Assembly: GCA_963844575.1 (NCBI GenBank)
Contig: CAWJOU010000005.1
Location: 620,001-684,000 of the forward strand
From: DASZUK01 sp963844575
Lineage (GTDB): Bacteria; Actinomycetota; Acidimicrobiia; Acidimicrobiales; RAAP-2
Direction: 5' to 3'
Length of the DNA: 64,000 nt
The notes under the pieces were generated by a model, which was given only the letters and a program-made list of their open reading frames with translations, ran no database searches and had not been told where the DNA came from. The translations under genes were made by a program, and so were the position numbers. Shown piece after piece: positions 49,061 through 58,071 of the stretch. The first letter of the stretch is position 1. Every line of letters begins with the position of its first letter.

Positions 49061-51204
49061 TCCGTCGCTGCCCGGCGGCCCCTGGCCGCCCGCTTCTTCC
49101 GGCGCCCGGCTCGCCAGCTCCGGCCCCACCAGGCCAGCAGGACGACGAGGGCGGCCGCGGTCAGGACGATGCCGACGATGGAGGTCGCGGTCGACCGGAC
49201 GGTGAGCTGGCCCTGGGCGATGACGAGCGACCCGTCGGGGGCCGTGAGCTGGGCCTCGATCGGCAGGTCACCGGACGTGCGGGCTTCCACTTGGATCCGG
49301 ACCGGCGTGGTGGCGTGGTCGATGGTCAGCGGCAGGGACGAGCCCTGGGGGAACTGGAACTTGTCGCTGCTCACGGTGAGCCGACCGACGACCTTGTACG
49401 GCGCGGTCGAGAGGATGGTGATCGGGATCGACCCCGTCCGGGCGGTCAGCGTGATGCTCCGACCGGCCGCGAACGTGACCTGGGCGAGCTGGGTCCCGAG
49501 CGATCGGCCGAACGTGGCGACCCCGGCCGACTGGGCCGAGGACGACAGGTTCGCCGCCTCGGCGGCCAGCAGGAGCTGGTCGAGCTGGGTCAGCACGGGC
49601 GTCGACCGTGGACGGACGACGCTGTCGAAGTCGGTGAGCCGGAGCCGGGCCGTGCTGATCTGGTGGGAGAGCCCGGTCGGGAGCGTCGGCCCGGGGCCGC
49701 CGGACTGGAGGTGGCGGAGGCCGCCGTCGCGGACGGACGTGAAGAAGTCGTCGAGGGTGACCGGCGTCACGACCGGATTTGTCGCCAGGCCGGCGAGCAG
49801 CTGGTCGTCGAACATCGCGTTCGGCGCCCAGCCGGCCGGTGGCACCGCGACGATCCCCCGGGCGCCGGCCCCTGTGCCGGTTGTGTTCGGACGTTCGAAG
49901 TGGATCATGGCCAGGTCGGCCAGCAGCTGGGTGGCCGCCAGGGCCGGGTCCCGGGGGTCCGCGGTGAAGTGGGCGGCCAGCTCGCCGTCGGACGTCGCGC
50001 CGGCGAACGTCGGGGAGCCCTTGCCGAAGGCGATCTGGAACGTCGACGACCACGTCCCTCGGTCTGTGTCCGGGCTGGCCAGGGCACTGTCGGGGACGAC
50101 GACCTGCTTGGCGCCGACCTGCGGTTGGGCCAACCCCGTGCCGAGGGCGCTGCCGACGGGTCCGTTCGCCACCCACGACGCCGTCCGGCTCGTCGTCGCG
50201 ACGCCGAGGGTCCGCAGCACGGCCGCGCCCTGGGTCATCTGCCCTGTGATCTCCCCGCTCTCACCGGCCCCGGCCAGCGCGCCGAGGTCGATCGGTACGT
50301 ACGACTGGGCCGGGATCTCGTGGGTTGTCTGGTTGTGCGAGAGGTCGGCCAGGGTCTCCGCCGCCTGGTGCCCCGCGCCCTTTTCGGCTCCCGTTCCGGC
50401 GTTCATCGCCTGGACGGTCTGCGGTGACGGCTCGATCGTCACCGGGACCTGGGCGTACTGGGAGAGCGAGGTCACGAGATGGTCGAGCGCCGTGGCCGCC
50501 GACGTCGTCGGCGGATCGATCGCCGTCGCCGGGTCGCGTTCGCCGGAGTGGATGGCGACCGGCGCGGCCACCGGGACGATCCAGGCGAACCGCAGCGACG
50601 CGGCCGGTGTGCTCTTGTTCTCGACGTAGGTGAGGTACGTCGTGAAGTGGGCGATCGGCGCCGTCGAATCACCGGACCGGTAGAGGGAGACGACGGCCGG
50701 ATAGACGCCTGTACATGTGCCGGGCGTGCAGTCGAGGTCCAGGTTCGGCGTACCGCCGGTCGGGTCTGTCGCCGACGTGACGACGTCGATGCCGAGGGCG
50801 CGGCCCCCGTGCTTGCCGGGAGGCAGCGTCGAGACGGCGACCGGGGTCGTCCGTGTGATCGGCGTACCGGACGGCGCGGTGTTCAGCGTCTGCTCGAAGT
50901 TGGACCGGGTGTGGAGGGCGCCGTAGAGGGTGACGCCGACCTCGCTGCCGGCCGGCTCGCCCGGTCCCGTCTCGAGGTCGAGGGTGAAGTTCGGCGACGT
51001 TCCCGATAGCGGCTGCACGGTCGCTGTCTGCCAGCCCAGGGTGAGGAGCGGCTGGCTGCCGCCGCTGTCGGGGCTGCTGGCCGTCACGGCCGCCGCGGCT
51101 GTTGCCGCCCCGGCCGAGGCCGAGGCGAAGCCAACGACGAGCGACGCGCCGAGGAGGAAGGCGAGCGTCGCTATCCCGGTGGACCGGGCGCACCTCAACG
51201 ACAC
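49057..51204 (-). CDS. DUF6049 family exported membrane protein
   Basis: 715-aa protein with a signal peptide (residues 1-32, ATLAFLLGASLVVGFASAS), a large outside region of beta-type domains, one C-terminal membrane helix (IVGIVLTAAALVVLLAWW) and a basic cytoplasmic end. It occupies the slot between murJ and the CCA enzyme gene that actinobacteria give to a DUF6049 protein. The role is unknown; cell-wall function is inferred from the coupled murJ gene. The GTG start at 51204 precedes the signal peptide. Confidence 0.82.
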   Translation of the reverse strand: MSLRCARSTGIATLAFLLGASLVVGFASASAGAATAAAAVTASSPDSGGSQPLLTLGWQTATVQPLSGTSPNFTLDLETGPGEPAGSEVGVTLYGALHTRSNFEQTLNTAPSGTPITRTTPVAVSTLPPGKHGGRALGIDVVTSATDPTGGTPNLDLDCTPGTCTGVYPAVVSLYRSGDSTAPIAHFTTYLTYVENKSTPAASLRFAWIVPVAAPVAIHSGERDPATAIDPPTTSAATALDHLVTSLSQYAQVPVTIEPSPQTVQAMNAGTGAEKGAGHQAAETLADLSHNQTTHEIPAQSYVPIDLGALAGAGESGEITGQMTQGAAVLRTLGVATTSRTASWVANGPVGSALGTGLAQPQVGAKQVVVPDSALASPDTDRGTWSSTFQIAFGKGSPTFAGATSDGELAAHFTADPRDPALAATQLLADLAMIHFERPNTTGTGAGARGIVAVPPAGWAPNAMFDDQLLAGLATNPVVTPVTLDDFFTSVRDGGLRHLQSGGPGPTLPTGLSHQISTARLRLTDFDSVVRPRSTPVLTQLDQLLLAAEAANLSSSAQSAGVATFGRSLGTQLAQVTFAAGRSITLTARTGSIPITILSTAPYKVVGRLTVSSDKFQFPQGSSLPLTIDHATTPVRIQVEARTSGDLPIEAQLTAPDGSLVIAQGQLTVRSTATSIVGIVLTAAALVVLLAWWGRSWRAGRRKKRAARGRRAATE

Positions 51205-51250
51205 CCGGCAACGCTAACCGGTGCCGACCGACGATCGGGGAGCGCGGGAC

Positions 51251-52711
51251 ATGGTCATCGGGGGTGCCGATGCGCATTACCGTGATCGGGTGCAGCCCAG
51301 CGCCGTGCCGGAGCGGTTCCGTCCGCTGGTCGACGCCACGACCGAGCTGGCCGACCGTTTCATCGGGGCCGGCTACGACCTCTATCTCGTCGGCGGATCG
51401 GTTCGGGACGCGCTGGTCGCCGGTACGGCGACCGCGCCGGCCGGCGACGGTGACTACGACCTGACGACGCCCGCCCGCCCGGACGACATCGAGCGGATCG
51501 TGAGCGGCTGGGCCGACGCGGTGTGGACGCAGGGCAAGCGGTTCGGGACGATCGGCTGCCGCCGGGGTGGTCGGACCTACGAGATCACGACCCACCGGGC
51601 CGAGGCGTACCACCCGGATTCCCGCAAGCCCGAGGTCAGCTTCGGCGACGACGTGGAGGCCGACCTGTCGCGTCGAGACTTCACGGTCAATGCCATGGCG
51701 CTGAAGTTGCCGGAGATGACGCTCGTCGACCCGTTCGACGGGATCGCCGATCTGGCCGCCGGTCGGCTCCGTACGCCGCTCGACCCGGAGGTCTCGTTCG
51801 ACGACGACCCGTTGCGGATGCTCCGAGCGGCGCGGTTCGCCGCCCGCTACGGGCTGACGCCGGAGGAGCGGTTGGTCGATGCCATCCGGACCGGGCATCA
51901 CCGCCTGTCGATCGTCTCCGCCGAGCGCGTCCGGGACGAGCTGGACAAGTTGATCGTCGTCCCGACGCCGTCGAACGCACTGTGGTTCGTCGTCGAGACC
52001 GGACTGGCCGAAGAGTTCCTGCCAGAGCTGCCCGGGCTCGCCCTCGAACAGGATCCGATCCACCGGCACAAGGACGTGCTCGCCCATACGTTGGCGGTCG
52101 TCGACAAGACGTCAGCCGGACAGACCCACCCGGACCGACTGCTCCGACTGGCCGCGCTCTTCCACGACGTCGGTAAGCCCAGAACGAGGGCGTTCGTCGA
52201 CGGCGGCGTGACGTTCCATCACCACGAGGTGGTCGGCGCCCGGATGACCCGGCGACGGATGGAGGCGCTCCGCTACCCGAAGGACGACGTCGAGACGGTC
52301 GTCCGGCTGGTCGAGCTGCACCTCCGCTTCCACACGTACCGGCTCGGTTGGACGGACAAAGCGGTTCGCCGTTACGTTCGCGACGCCGGTCCGCTCGTCG
52401 ATCGCCTGAACGAGCTGACTCGCTGCGACTGCACGACCCGGAACGAGGCGAAGGCCCGGGCGCTCGGCCGCCGGATGGACGAGCTCGAGCGCCGGATCGC
52501 CGAGCTGCGCGAGATCGAGGAGCTCGACGCCATCCGCCCGGACCTGGACGGGCGGCAGGTGATGGACCGGCTCGGGCTCGCGCCCGGGCGGACGGTCGGG
52601 GAGGCGCTGGCCTTCCTGCTCGAGCTGCGGATGGAAGAGGGACCGTTGGGTGAAGAAGAGGCCGGCCATCGGCTCGACCGGTGGTGGGCGGAGCGGAGGG
52701 AAACGACATGA
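51251..52711 (+). CDS. CCA tRNA nucleotidyltransferase (class II, with HD domain)
   Basis: 486-aa enzyme that adds or repairs the 3' CCA of tRNA, needed here because the tRNA-Leu gene lacks CCA. Nucleotidyltransferase head: LVGGSVRDALVAG, the metal aspartates in GDGDYDLTT, SRRDFTVNAMAL and FDDDPLRMLRAARFAAR. A C-terminal HD domain has LAALFHDVGKPRTR. The ATG at 51251 has GGGGAG eight bases before; a GTG at 51221 would add ten residues. Divergent from the DUF6049 gene. Confidence 0.94.
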   Translation: MVIGGADAHYRDRVQPSAVPERFRPLVDATTELADRFIGAGYDLYLVGGSVRDALVAGTATAPAGDGDYDLTTPARPDDIERIVSGWADAVWTQGKRFGTIGCRRGGRTYEITTHRAEAYHPDSRKPEVSFGDDVEADLSRRDFTVNAMALKLPEMTLVDPFDGIADLAAGRLRTPLDPEVSFDDDPLRMLRAARFAARYGLTPEERLVDAIRTGHHRLSIVSAERVRDELDKLIVVPTPSNALWFVVETGLAEEFLPELPGLALEQDPIHRHKDVLAHTLAVVDKTSAGQTHPDRLLRLAALFHDVGKPRTRAFVDGGVTFHHHEVVGARMTRRRMEALRYPKDDVETVVRLVELHLRFHTYRLGWTDKAVRRYVRDAGPLVDRLNELTRCDCTTRNEAKARALGRRMDELERRIAELREIEELDAIRPDLDGRQVMDRLGLAPGRTVGEALAFLLELRMEEGPLGEEEAGHRLDRWWAERRETT

Positions 52712-53544
52712 GAACGACCCGTCTGAAAGCCGGCGCGGTGCTCGTGGGGGTGGTCCTGGCGGGGACCGTCCTGGCGGCCTGCAGCTCCGGTTCGGGTGGC
52801 GCCAGCGGCTCGACGACCACGACCGCCTCGTCGGCGACGTCGGGGATCAAGGCGGCGGTGACCGCGTTCTTGAGCGGCCAGGGCGTGCAGTCGTTCAAGT
52901 ACGACATCACGAAAGCCGACGTGTCGACGACCGACTCGACATGGGCGTACTTCTTCGTTGCCCCGGTCCACGCGGACCAGGCCGACTTCCAGAGCTTCTA
53001 CGGGTTCGCCGAGAAGACCGGTGGTTCGTGGAAGGTCGTCGCGTCCGGCTCGTCCGGGGTCGGCTGCTCGCCGGGCGCGGCCGGCAACGCGGTCGTCCCG
53101 TCAGCCGTGCTCTCGGAGTTCGGCCAGACGTGCCCGCCGTCGACAACGACCACGACGACCGCCGCCACGACGACGACCGCACCACCGGCCACCACGACGA
53201 CGGCGACGTCGCAGCAGTCGGCGCTGACCGCGGCGGTGACCGCCTTCCAGACCTCCGAGGGTGTCCCGCAGTCGAAGTACCTGGTCACCAAGTTGCAGGT
53301 GTCGACCGTGCAGCCGACATGGGCCATCTTCTCGGTCGGCCCGTCGACAACCAGCAAGGCCACATTCCAGGGCGGCTACGGCTTCCTCCACCTGTCCGGC
53401 GGCACGTGGTCGGTGGCCAGCTTCGGCTCGGCTCAGGTCGGCTGCCCGCCCGGGGCGGCCGGCAACACGGTGGTGCCGACGGCCGTGCTGAACGGGTTCG
53501 GCCTGGCCGGGAGCTGCCCGTCGACGACCACCACTAGCTCCTGA
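52708..53544 (+). CDS. Lipoprotein with a duplicated domain
   Basis: 278-aa protein. Lipoprotein signal peptide with lipobox LAAC (Cys about residue 23). Two copies of a domain of about 100 residues follow, joined by a poly-Thr/Ala linker: AAVTAFLSGQGVQSFKYDIT ... GSWKVVASGSS and AAVTAFQTSEGVPQSKYLVT ... GTWSVASFGSA. Each copy has two cysteines, near VGC and at its end. No named family. ATG overlaps the CCA gene stop (ATGA) and has GGAGG before it. Confidence 0.8.
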   Translation: MRTTRLKAGAVLVGVVLAGTVLAACSSGSGGASGSTTTTASSATSGIKAAVTAFLSGQGVQSFKYDITKADVSTTDSTWAYFFVAPVHADQADFQSFYGFAEKTGGSWKVVASGSSGVGCSPGAAGNAVVPSAVLSEFGQTCPPSTTTTTTAATTTTAPPATTTTATSQQSALTAAVTAFQTSEGVPQSKYLVTKLQVSTVQPTWAIFSVGPSTTSKATFQGGYGFLHLSGGTWSVASFGSAQVGCPPGAAGNTVVPTAVLNGFGLAGSCPSTTTTSS

Positions 53545-53593
53545 TCCCTACCCGGCGCGGTCTTCAGGCGCTCCGGGCGGTCCGGGAGAAGGG

Positions 53594-54691
53594 TCAGTCC
53601 TCGGGCCAGGTGGGCCCGGCCTCGCCGGCCGCGAACCCCTCGACGAGCCGCTGGGCCTCGTCGTCGTGGTACTGCACCGGCGGCGACTTCATGAAGTAGG
53701 ACGACGGGCCCAACAGCGGCCCGCCGATGCCGCGGTCGAGCGCCAACTTGGCGCAGCGGACCGCGTCGATGATCACGCCGGCGGAGTTGGGGGAGTCCCA
53801 CACCTCCAGCTTGAGCTCGAGGTTCAGCGGCACGTCGCCGAAGTTGCGGCCCTCCATACGGATGTAGGCCCACTTGCGGTCCTTCAGCCACGGCACGTGG
53901 TCGGACGGGCCGATGTGGACGTCGTCGGCCGCCAGCGGGGCGTGCTCGATCTGGCTGGTGACGGCCTGGGTCTTCGACACCTTCTTCGACTCCAGTCGCT
54001 CCCGCTCGAGCATGTTCCGGAAGTCCATGTTCCCGCCGACGTTCAGCTGGTACGTGTGGTCGAGCGCCAGTCCGCGGTCCTCGAAGAGGCGGGTCAGGAT
54101 GCGGTGGACGATCGTCGAGCCGACCTGGCTCTTGATGTCGTCGCCGATGATCGGTACGCCGGCCTCCCGGAACCGCCGGGCCCACCCGGGGTCGGAGGCG
54201 ATGAAGACCGGGATGGCGTTGACGAAGGCGACCTTGGCGTCGAGGCAGGCCTGGGCGTAGAACCGTTGTGCCTCCTCCGAGCCGACCGGCAGGTAGGAGA
54301 CGAGGACGTCCGCCTGGGCGTCGCGGAGCGCCTGGGCGACGTCGACCGGCGTTTCCGGCGACTCGTCGACGACGTCGCGGTAGTACCGGCCGAGGCCGTC
54401 GAGGGTCGGCCCGCGTTGGACCGTCACGCCGAGGTCGCCGACCTCGGCGAACCGGATGGTGTTGTTCAGCCCGGCGAAGACCGCCTTGCCGAGGTCCGTG
54501 CCGACCTTTGCCGCGTCGACGTCGAACGCGGCCACCGGCACCAGGTCGCGGACGTGGTAGCCGCCGAGCGTGACGTGCATGAGGCCGGGGACGACGTCGT
54601 CGGCTGTGGCGTCCTTGTAGTACGAGATCCCCTGGACGAGGGAGCTGGAGCAGTTGCCCACGCCGGCTATCGCCACCCGAACGGTGCTCAT
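53594..54691 (-). CDS. ino1: Inositol-3-phosphate synthase
   Basis: 365-aa NAD-dependent enzyme that turns glucose 6-phosphate into inositol 3-phosphate, used in actinobacteria for phosphatidylinositol and mycothiol. NAD motif AIAGVGNCSSSLVQG at the N-terminus; VPIIGDDIKSQVGST, LDHTYQLNVGGNMDFRN and the catalytic-Lys region SKTQAVTSQ are visible. ATG at 54691. The PadR gene lies 55 bases upstream on the same strand, matching the mycobacterial pair. Confidence 0.96.
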   Translation of the reverse strand: MSTVRVAIAGVGNCSSSLVQGISYYKDATADDVVPGLMHVTLGGYHVRDLVPVAAFDVDAAKVGTDLGKAVFAGLNNTIRFAEVGDLGVTVQRGPTLDGLGRYYRDVVDESPETPVDVAQALRDAQADVLVSYLPVGSEEAQRFYAQACLDAKVAFVNAIPVFIASDPGWARRFREAGVPIIGDDIKSQVGSTIVHRILTRLFEDRGLALDHTYQLNVGGNMDFRNMLERERLESKKVSKTQAVTSQIEHAPLAADDVHIGPSDHVPWLKDRKWAYIRMEGRNFGDVPLNLELKLEVWDSPNSAGVIIDAVRCAKLALDRGIGGPLLGPSSYFMKSPPVQYHDDEAQRLVEGFAAGEAGPTWPED

Positions 54692-54746
54692 CGGTGCACT
54701 CCTCTTCTCCGTGTGTCTCCGTGTCGCTTCTTCACTGGCACTTCAT

Positions 54747-55376
54747 TCACTGTCGTTCTGGCCGGCTGGCCGGCACTGCGGGAACCGCCGCCGCGGACCG
54801 CTCGGCCTCGATCATCCGGTCCAGCCATCGGATGTCCTGCTCGACGCCCTCGGTCGTGTGCTCGACCACCGAGCGGGCGTAGACGTCCAGCTCGCGGTCG
54901 GTGCCGGCCACGCGGGCCTCGTCGAGACGCTGGGCCAGCTGGGCCCGGCGCCGTTCGAGCAGGCCGAGGCGGGCCTGGGGGGGCAGGTGCCGGGCGAACG
55001 CCAGCCGCAGCCCGAAGCTGCGGGCGTCGTCCGCACCACCGCCGGCCAGCAGCTCGGCGAACAGCCGGCGGCCCTCGTCGGTGATCCGGTACACCTTGCG
55101 CGACCGGCGGCCACGACCACCGGCCCGATGGCGGGCCCGCAGCACGGCCCATTCGCCGCTGAGCGAGCCGGTCGGTGGCGCGGTCACCGGAGCGACCGCC
55201 GCCACCGGCTCGGTCGTCACCACCGCGCCGCCGGCCTCCAGTCGGGCCAGCGCCGGGTAGAGCGAACCGAACGAGACGTTGGCCAGCAGGCCGAGACCGT
55301 CGCGGAGCTGTCGTCGGATCTCGTAGCCGTGCAGCTCCCGGTCCTCGAGCAGCCCGAGGATCGCCAGGTCCAACAT
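54747..55376 (-). CDS. PadR-family transcriptional regulator
   Basis: 209-aa repressor. The winged-helix domain (residues 1-100) has LAILGLLEDRELHGYEIRR and FGSLYPALARLEAGG, then RKVYRITDEGRRLF. The winged helix carries an insert of about 35 residues. A C-terminal helical dimerisation region has LGLLERRRAQLAQRLDEAR. ATG at 55376 is chosen because the HTH begins there. A 17-bp palindrome lies 10 bases upstream, so autoregulation and control of ino1 are likely. Confidence 0.92.
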   Translation of the reverse strand: MLDLAILGLLEDRELHGYEIRRQLRDGLGLLANVSFGSLYPALARLEAGGAVVTTEPVAAVAPVTAPPTGSLSGEWAVLRARHRAGGRGRRSRKVYRITDEGRRLFAELLAGGGADDARSFGLRLAFARHLPPQARLGLLERRRAQLAQRLDEARVAGTDRELDVYARSVVEHTTEGVEQDIRWLDRMIEAERSAAAVPAVPASRPERQ

Positions 55377-55385
55377 CGCGACCAC

Positions 55386-55402
55386 TATATCGGACCGATA
55401 TA
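55386..55402. promoter_or_regulatory. PadR operator
   Basis: TATATCGG-A-CCGATATA is a perfect dyad with 8-bp arms. It lies 10 bases before the padR start and resembles the ATAT-rich palindromes bound by PadR proteins. It also lies 60 bases from the start of the divergent gene at 55462. Confidence 0.75.
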
Positions 55403-55461
55403 ACGACGCGCGCATTCAAGAGTTGCGGCCGTCGGAGGCCTACGGCGCTAGCCTTTCGTCC

Positions 55462-55926
55462 GTGACCGTGACCTCCGGACAGGGGGCATCGGGGCGACCC
55501 GAGGCGCCGAGCGTCGAGGCGCGCGTCGAGTACCGGTTGGCCCGCAACGCGGTCGTCCGCGATGTGCAGAAGGGGCGTCTCGGGCTCGTCGACGTGTGCG
55601 ACGCCCACCCCGAGCTGCTCCGCGCCGCCCGGAACGTCGGCCGACCGACCGACGAGCAGTGCCCGATCTGCGAGTCGGCGGCCACCGTGCAGGTGACGTA
55701 CGTCTTCGGCGCTGGACTGCCGCCGGGAGGGCGCTGTCCGGGGACGGCGGCCGAGCTGAACCGGCTGCATCGCCGTCCGGAACCGGTCCTCTGCTACGCC
55801 GTCGAGGTCTGCCCGGAGTGTGCCTGGCACCACCTCACCCGCAAGTACCAGGCCGGCGGCCGGGTGCCCCGGGCGTCGCGGGCCGGGAAGGCCGACAAGG
55901 CGGGCAAGACCGGCAAAAGGGCCTAG
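55462..55926 (+). CDS. DUF5318-like protein with four-cysteine zinc-ribbon pattern
   Basis: 154-aa protein. RVEYRLARNAVVRDVQKG and VDVCDAHPELLRAARNVG lead into a C-P-I-C pair (about residue 73) and a later C-P-E-C pair (EVCPECAWHHL), a likely zinc ribbon. The Lys/Arg-rich tail is disordered. Mycobacteria have a DUF5318 gene close to padR-ino1. The GTG at 55462 lacks a ribosome site and follows TAGCCT by seven bases, so the mRNA may be leaderless. Function unknown. Confidence 0.8.
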   Translation: MTVTSGQGASGRPEAPSVEARVEYRLARNAVVRDVQKGRLGLVDVCDAHPELLRAARNVGRPTDEQCPICESAATVQVTYVFGAGLPPGGRCPGTAAELNRLHRRPEPVLCYAVEVCPECAWHHLTRKYQAGGRVPRASRAGKADKAGKTGKRA

Positions 55927-56063
55927 ACCGCCAAGAGAGCCCTAGACCGCCGGCGGGCGACCGGGCAGGATGGTGGGGCGGGGCTGCACGGCCGGACCGG
56001 CGGCACCTGTGTCGCCCACCTATCGCCAGCGGCGCACCCAACTCCGAACAAGGAGGGCATGCC

Positions 56064-56969
56064 ATGTCCAGCCCTACCCCGCCCGCCCCCACGTCGTCTG
56101 GCCCCGCCAAGCCGGTCACGGCACCGGTCGTTCGCGCCCGGAAGCGCCGCGACGGCGCCGAGCCGATCGTCATGGTCACGGCGTACGACGAGCCGAGTGC
56201 ACGACTGGCCGACGCGGCCGGCGTCGACGTCCTTCTGGTTGGCGACTCCGTCGCCAACAACGTCCTCGGCTACGAGGACACGCTCCACGTCACGATCGAC
56301 GACATGGCCCACCACACCGCGGCGGTCGCCCGAGCTCGGCCGCGAGCGCTCGTCGTCGGCGACATGCCGTGGATGAGCTATCACCTCTCGGTCGAAGAGG
56401 CCGTGCGGAACGCGGCGACGCTCGTCCGGGCCGGCGCCGGCTCGGTGAAGCTCGAGGGCGGACGGGCCCGTTTGCCGGTCGTCGAGGCGATCGTCCGGGC
56501 CGAGATCCCGGTGATGGGCCACCTCGGCCTGACGCCCCAGTCAGTGCTGGCCATGGGCGGCTACCGCGTCCAGGCTCGGAGTGCCGACGCCGCGCTGGCG
56601 CTCGAGGACGCGGCCAAGGCGCTCGCTGCGGCCGGATGCTTCGCGATCGTCCTCGAAGGCGTGCCCGACGTCGTCGCGGCCGCGGTGACCGAGGCCGTCG
56701 ACGTTCCGACGATCGGCATCGGGGCCGGACGGCACTGCGATGGCCAGGTGCTCGTCTTCCACGACCTGCTCGGCCTGGGGTCGCAGAAGCCGCCGAAGTT
56801 CGCCCGGGTCTACGCCAACCTCGGCGAGGCCGCGACGACGGCCCTCGCCGCCTTCGCCGCCGACGTCCGGGCGGGGACGTTCCCGGCCGACGAGGAGAGC
56901 TACCACGCCTCGGCCGATCTGCAGAGCGCCCTCTCGGCCGAGGACGACGAGATCGACGCGCCGGCCTGA
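56064..56969 (+). CDS. panB: 3-methyl-2-oxobutanoate hydroxymethyltransferase
   Basis: 301-aa enzyme of pantothenate (coenzyme A) synthesis that adds a hydroxymethyl group from methylene-tetrahydrofolate to ketoisovalerate. MVTAYDEPSARLADAAG, LLVGDSVANNVLGYEDTL, VKLEGG and GHLGLTPQSV are family motifs, with metal-binding Asp in GDSV. ATG at 56064 with AAGGAGG before it. No other pan gene is next to it. Confidence 0.95.
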   Translation: MSSPTPPAPTSSGPAKPVTAPVVRARKRRDGAEPIVMVTAYDEPSARLADAAGVDVLLVGDSVANNVLGYEDTLHVTIDDMAHHTAAVARARPRALVVGDMPWMSYHLSVEEAVRNAATLVRAGAGSVKLEGGRARLPVVEAIVRAEIPVMGHLGLTPQSVLAMGGYRVQARSADAALALEDAAKALAAAGCFAIVLEGVPDVVAAAVTEAVDVPTIGIGAGRHCDGQVLVFHDLLGLGSQKPPKFARVYANLGEAATTALAAFAADVRAGTFPADEESYHASADLQSALSAEDDEIDAPA

Positions 56970-57174
56970 CCCTGGGTTCGCCGACCTGACGCCGCGCCGA
57001 CCTGACGCCGCGTTCGCCGGTCCCGTTCCTGGTCCCGTCGGCGGCGTCGCCCGGTGGCGGCTAGCATCTCCGGGTCGGTCGAGCGCCCACGGGCGCCCGA
57101 TGGGACGAACGACAACCCTGCTCCGATCGCCGGGGCCCGAGCGGCTTGCCGCCGGTCCAGAGGGAGGGAGCCGC

Positions 57175-57552
57175 ATGCGGCCCTACGAAGTCATGGTCAT
57201 CTTCGACGTCGGCACCGAGCCGCCGGCCATCCAGGCCGCCGTCGACCGCCTGCTCGAGACCGTTCGCAACAACGGCGGCACGCCGGGCGCGGTCGACCGG
57301 TGGGGACGTCGGCCGTTCGCCTACGAGGTGAAGCACAAGCGCGAGGGCTACTACGTCCTCGTCGAGTTCGCCGGTGAGAGCCAGACGGTGGCGGAGCTGG
57401 ACCGGTTCCTCGGCCTCGCCGACGAGGTGCTCCGGCACAAGGTCGTCCGGCTGCCGGAGAAGGCGACGAAGCGGGCCGGCGGCGGAGCGACCGGTGGCCG
57501 GGCCCGGACTGGCGCCGCTACGGCCGTGCCGGCCGAGCAGCCGGCGAGTTGA
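57175..57552 (+). CDS. rpsF: 30S ribosomal protein S6
   Basis: 125-aa small-subunit protein that pairs with S18 on 16S rRNA. MRPYEVMVIFDVGTEP, RWGRRPFAYEVKHKREGYY and LRHKVVRLPEKATK match S6. A 25-residue Ala/Gly tail is extra. GGGAGGGAG before the ATG. First gene of rpsF-ssb-rpsR-rplI. Confidence 0.97.
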   Translation: MRPYEVMVIFDVGTEPPAIQAAVDRLLETVRNNGGTPGAVDRWGRRPFAYEVKHKREGYYVLVEFAGESQTVAELDRFLGLADEVLRHKVVRLPEKATKRAGGGATGGRARTGAATAVPAEQPAS

Positions 57553-57585
57553 CCCCTCGAACGGGCGTGGAGCGAGGAGAGAGCG

Positions 57586-58071
57586 ATGCCTGACAACAGC
57601 GTGACCCTGGTGGGCAACGTCACCCGGGACCCGGAGCTGCGGTTCACGAACACCGGCCAGCCGACCGCGTCGTTCGGCCTGGCGGTGAACCGCCGGTGGC
57701 AGAACCGCCAGACGCAGGAGTGGGAGGAGGCGACGAGCTTCTTCGACGTCGTCTGCTGGCGGGAGATGGCCGAGAACGTGAGCGAGAGCCTGACCCGCGG
57801 CGCCCGGGTGGTCGTCGCCGGACGGCTCGAACAGCGGAGCTGGGAGACGCCGGACGGTGATCGCCGGTCCAAGGTCGAGGTCATCGCCGACGAGGTCGGA
57901 CCGTCGCTGCGCTGGGCGACGGCGCAGATCACGAAGAACGAGCGCCGAGGCCCGGCCGGTGGTGGTGGCTCGGGCGGCAGTTCGGGTGGTGGCGGCGGCC
58001 GGCAGTCGCCGCCGGTCCGGAACCAGGAGCCGACCCCGGCGGCCGGCGATTACAACGAGGAGCCTTTCTGA
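57586..58071 (+). CDS. ssb: Single-stranded DNA-binding protein
   Basis: 161-aa OB-fold protein that coats single-stranded DNA. Reads SVTLVGNVTRDPELRFTNTG, FFDVVCWREMAENVSESL and VVVAGRLEQRSWET. A Gly-rich linker leads to the acidic tip YNEEPF that recruits partner proteins. Its TGA overlaps the rpsR ATG (TGATG). Confidence 0.97.
   Translation: MPDNSVTLVGNVTRDPELRFTNTGQPTASFGLAVNRRWQNRQTQEWEEATSFFDVVCWREMAENVSESLTRGARVVVAGRLEQRSWETPDGDRRSKVEVIADEVGPSLRWATAQITKNERRGPAGGGGSGGSSGGGGGRQSPPVRNQEPTPAAGDYNEEPF

Noticed and set aside
46310..50629. A plus-strand open frame of over 1400 codons
   Set aside because: It lies antisense across degV, murJ and the DUF6049 gene, all of which have clear motifs and coupled starts. 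Long antisense frames are expected at this GC content.
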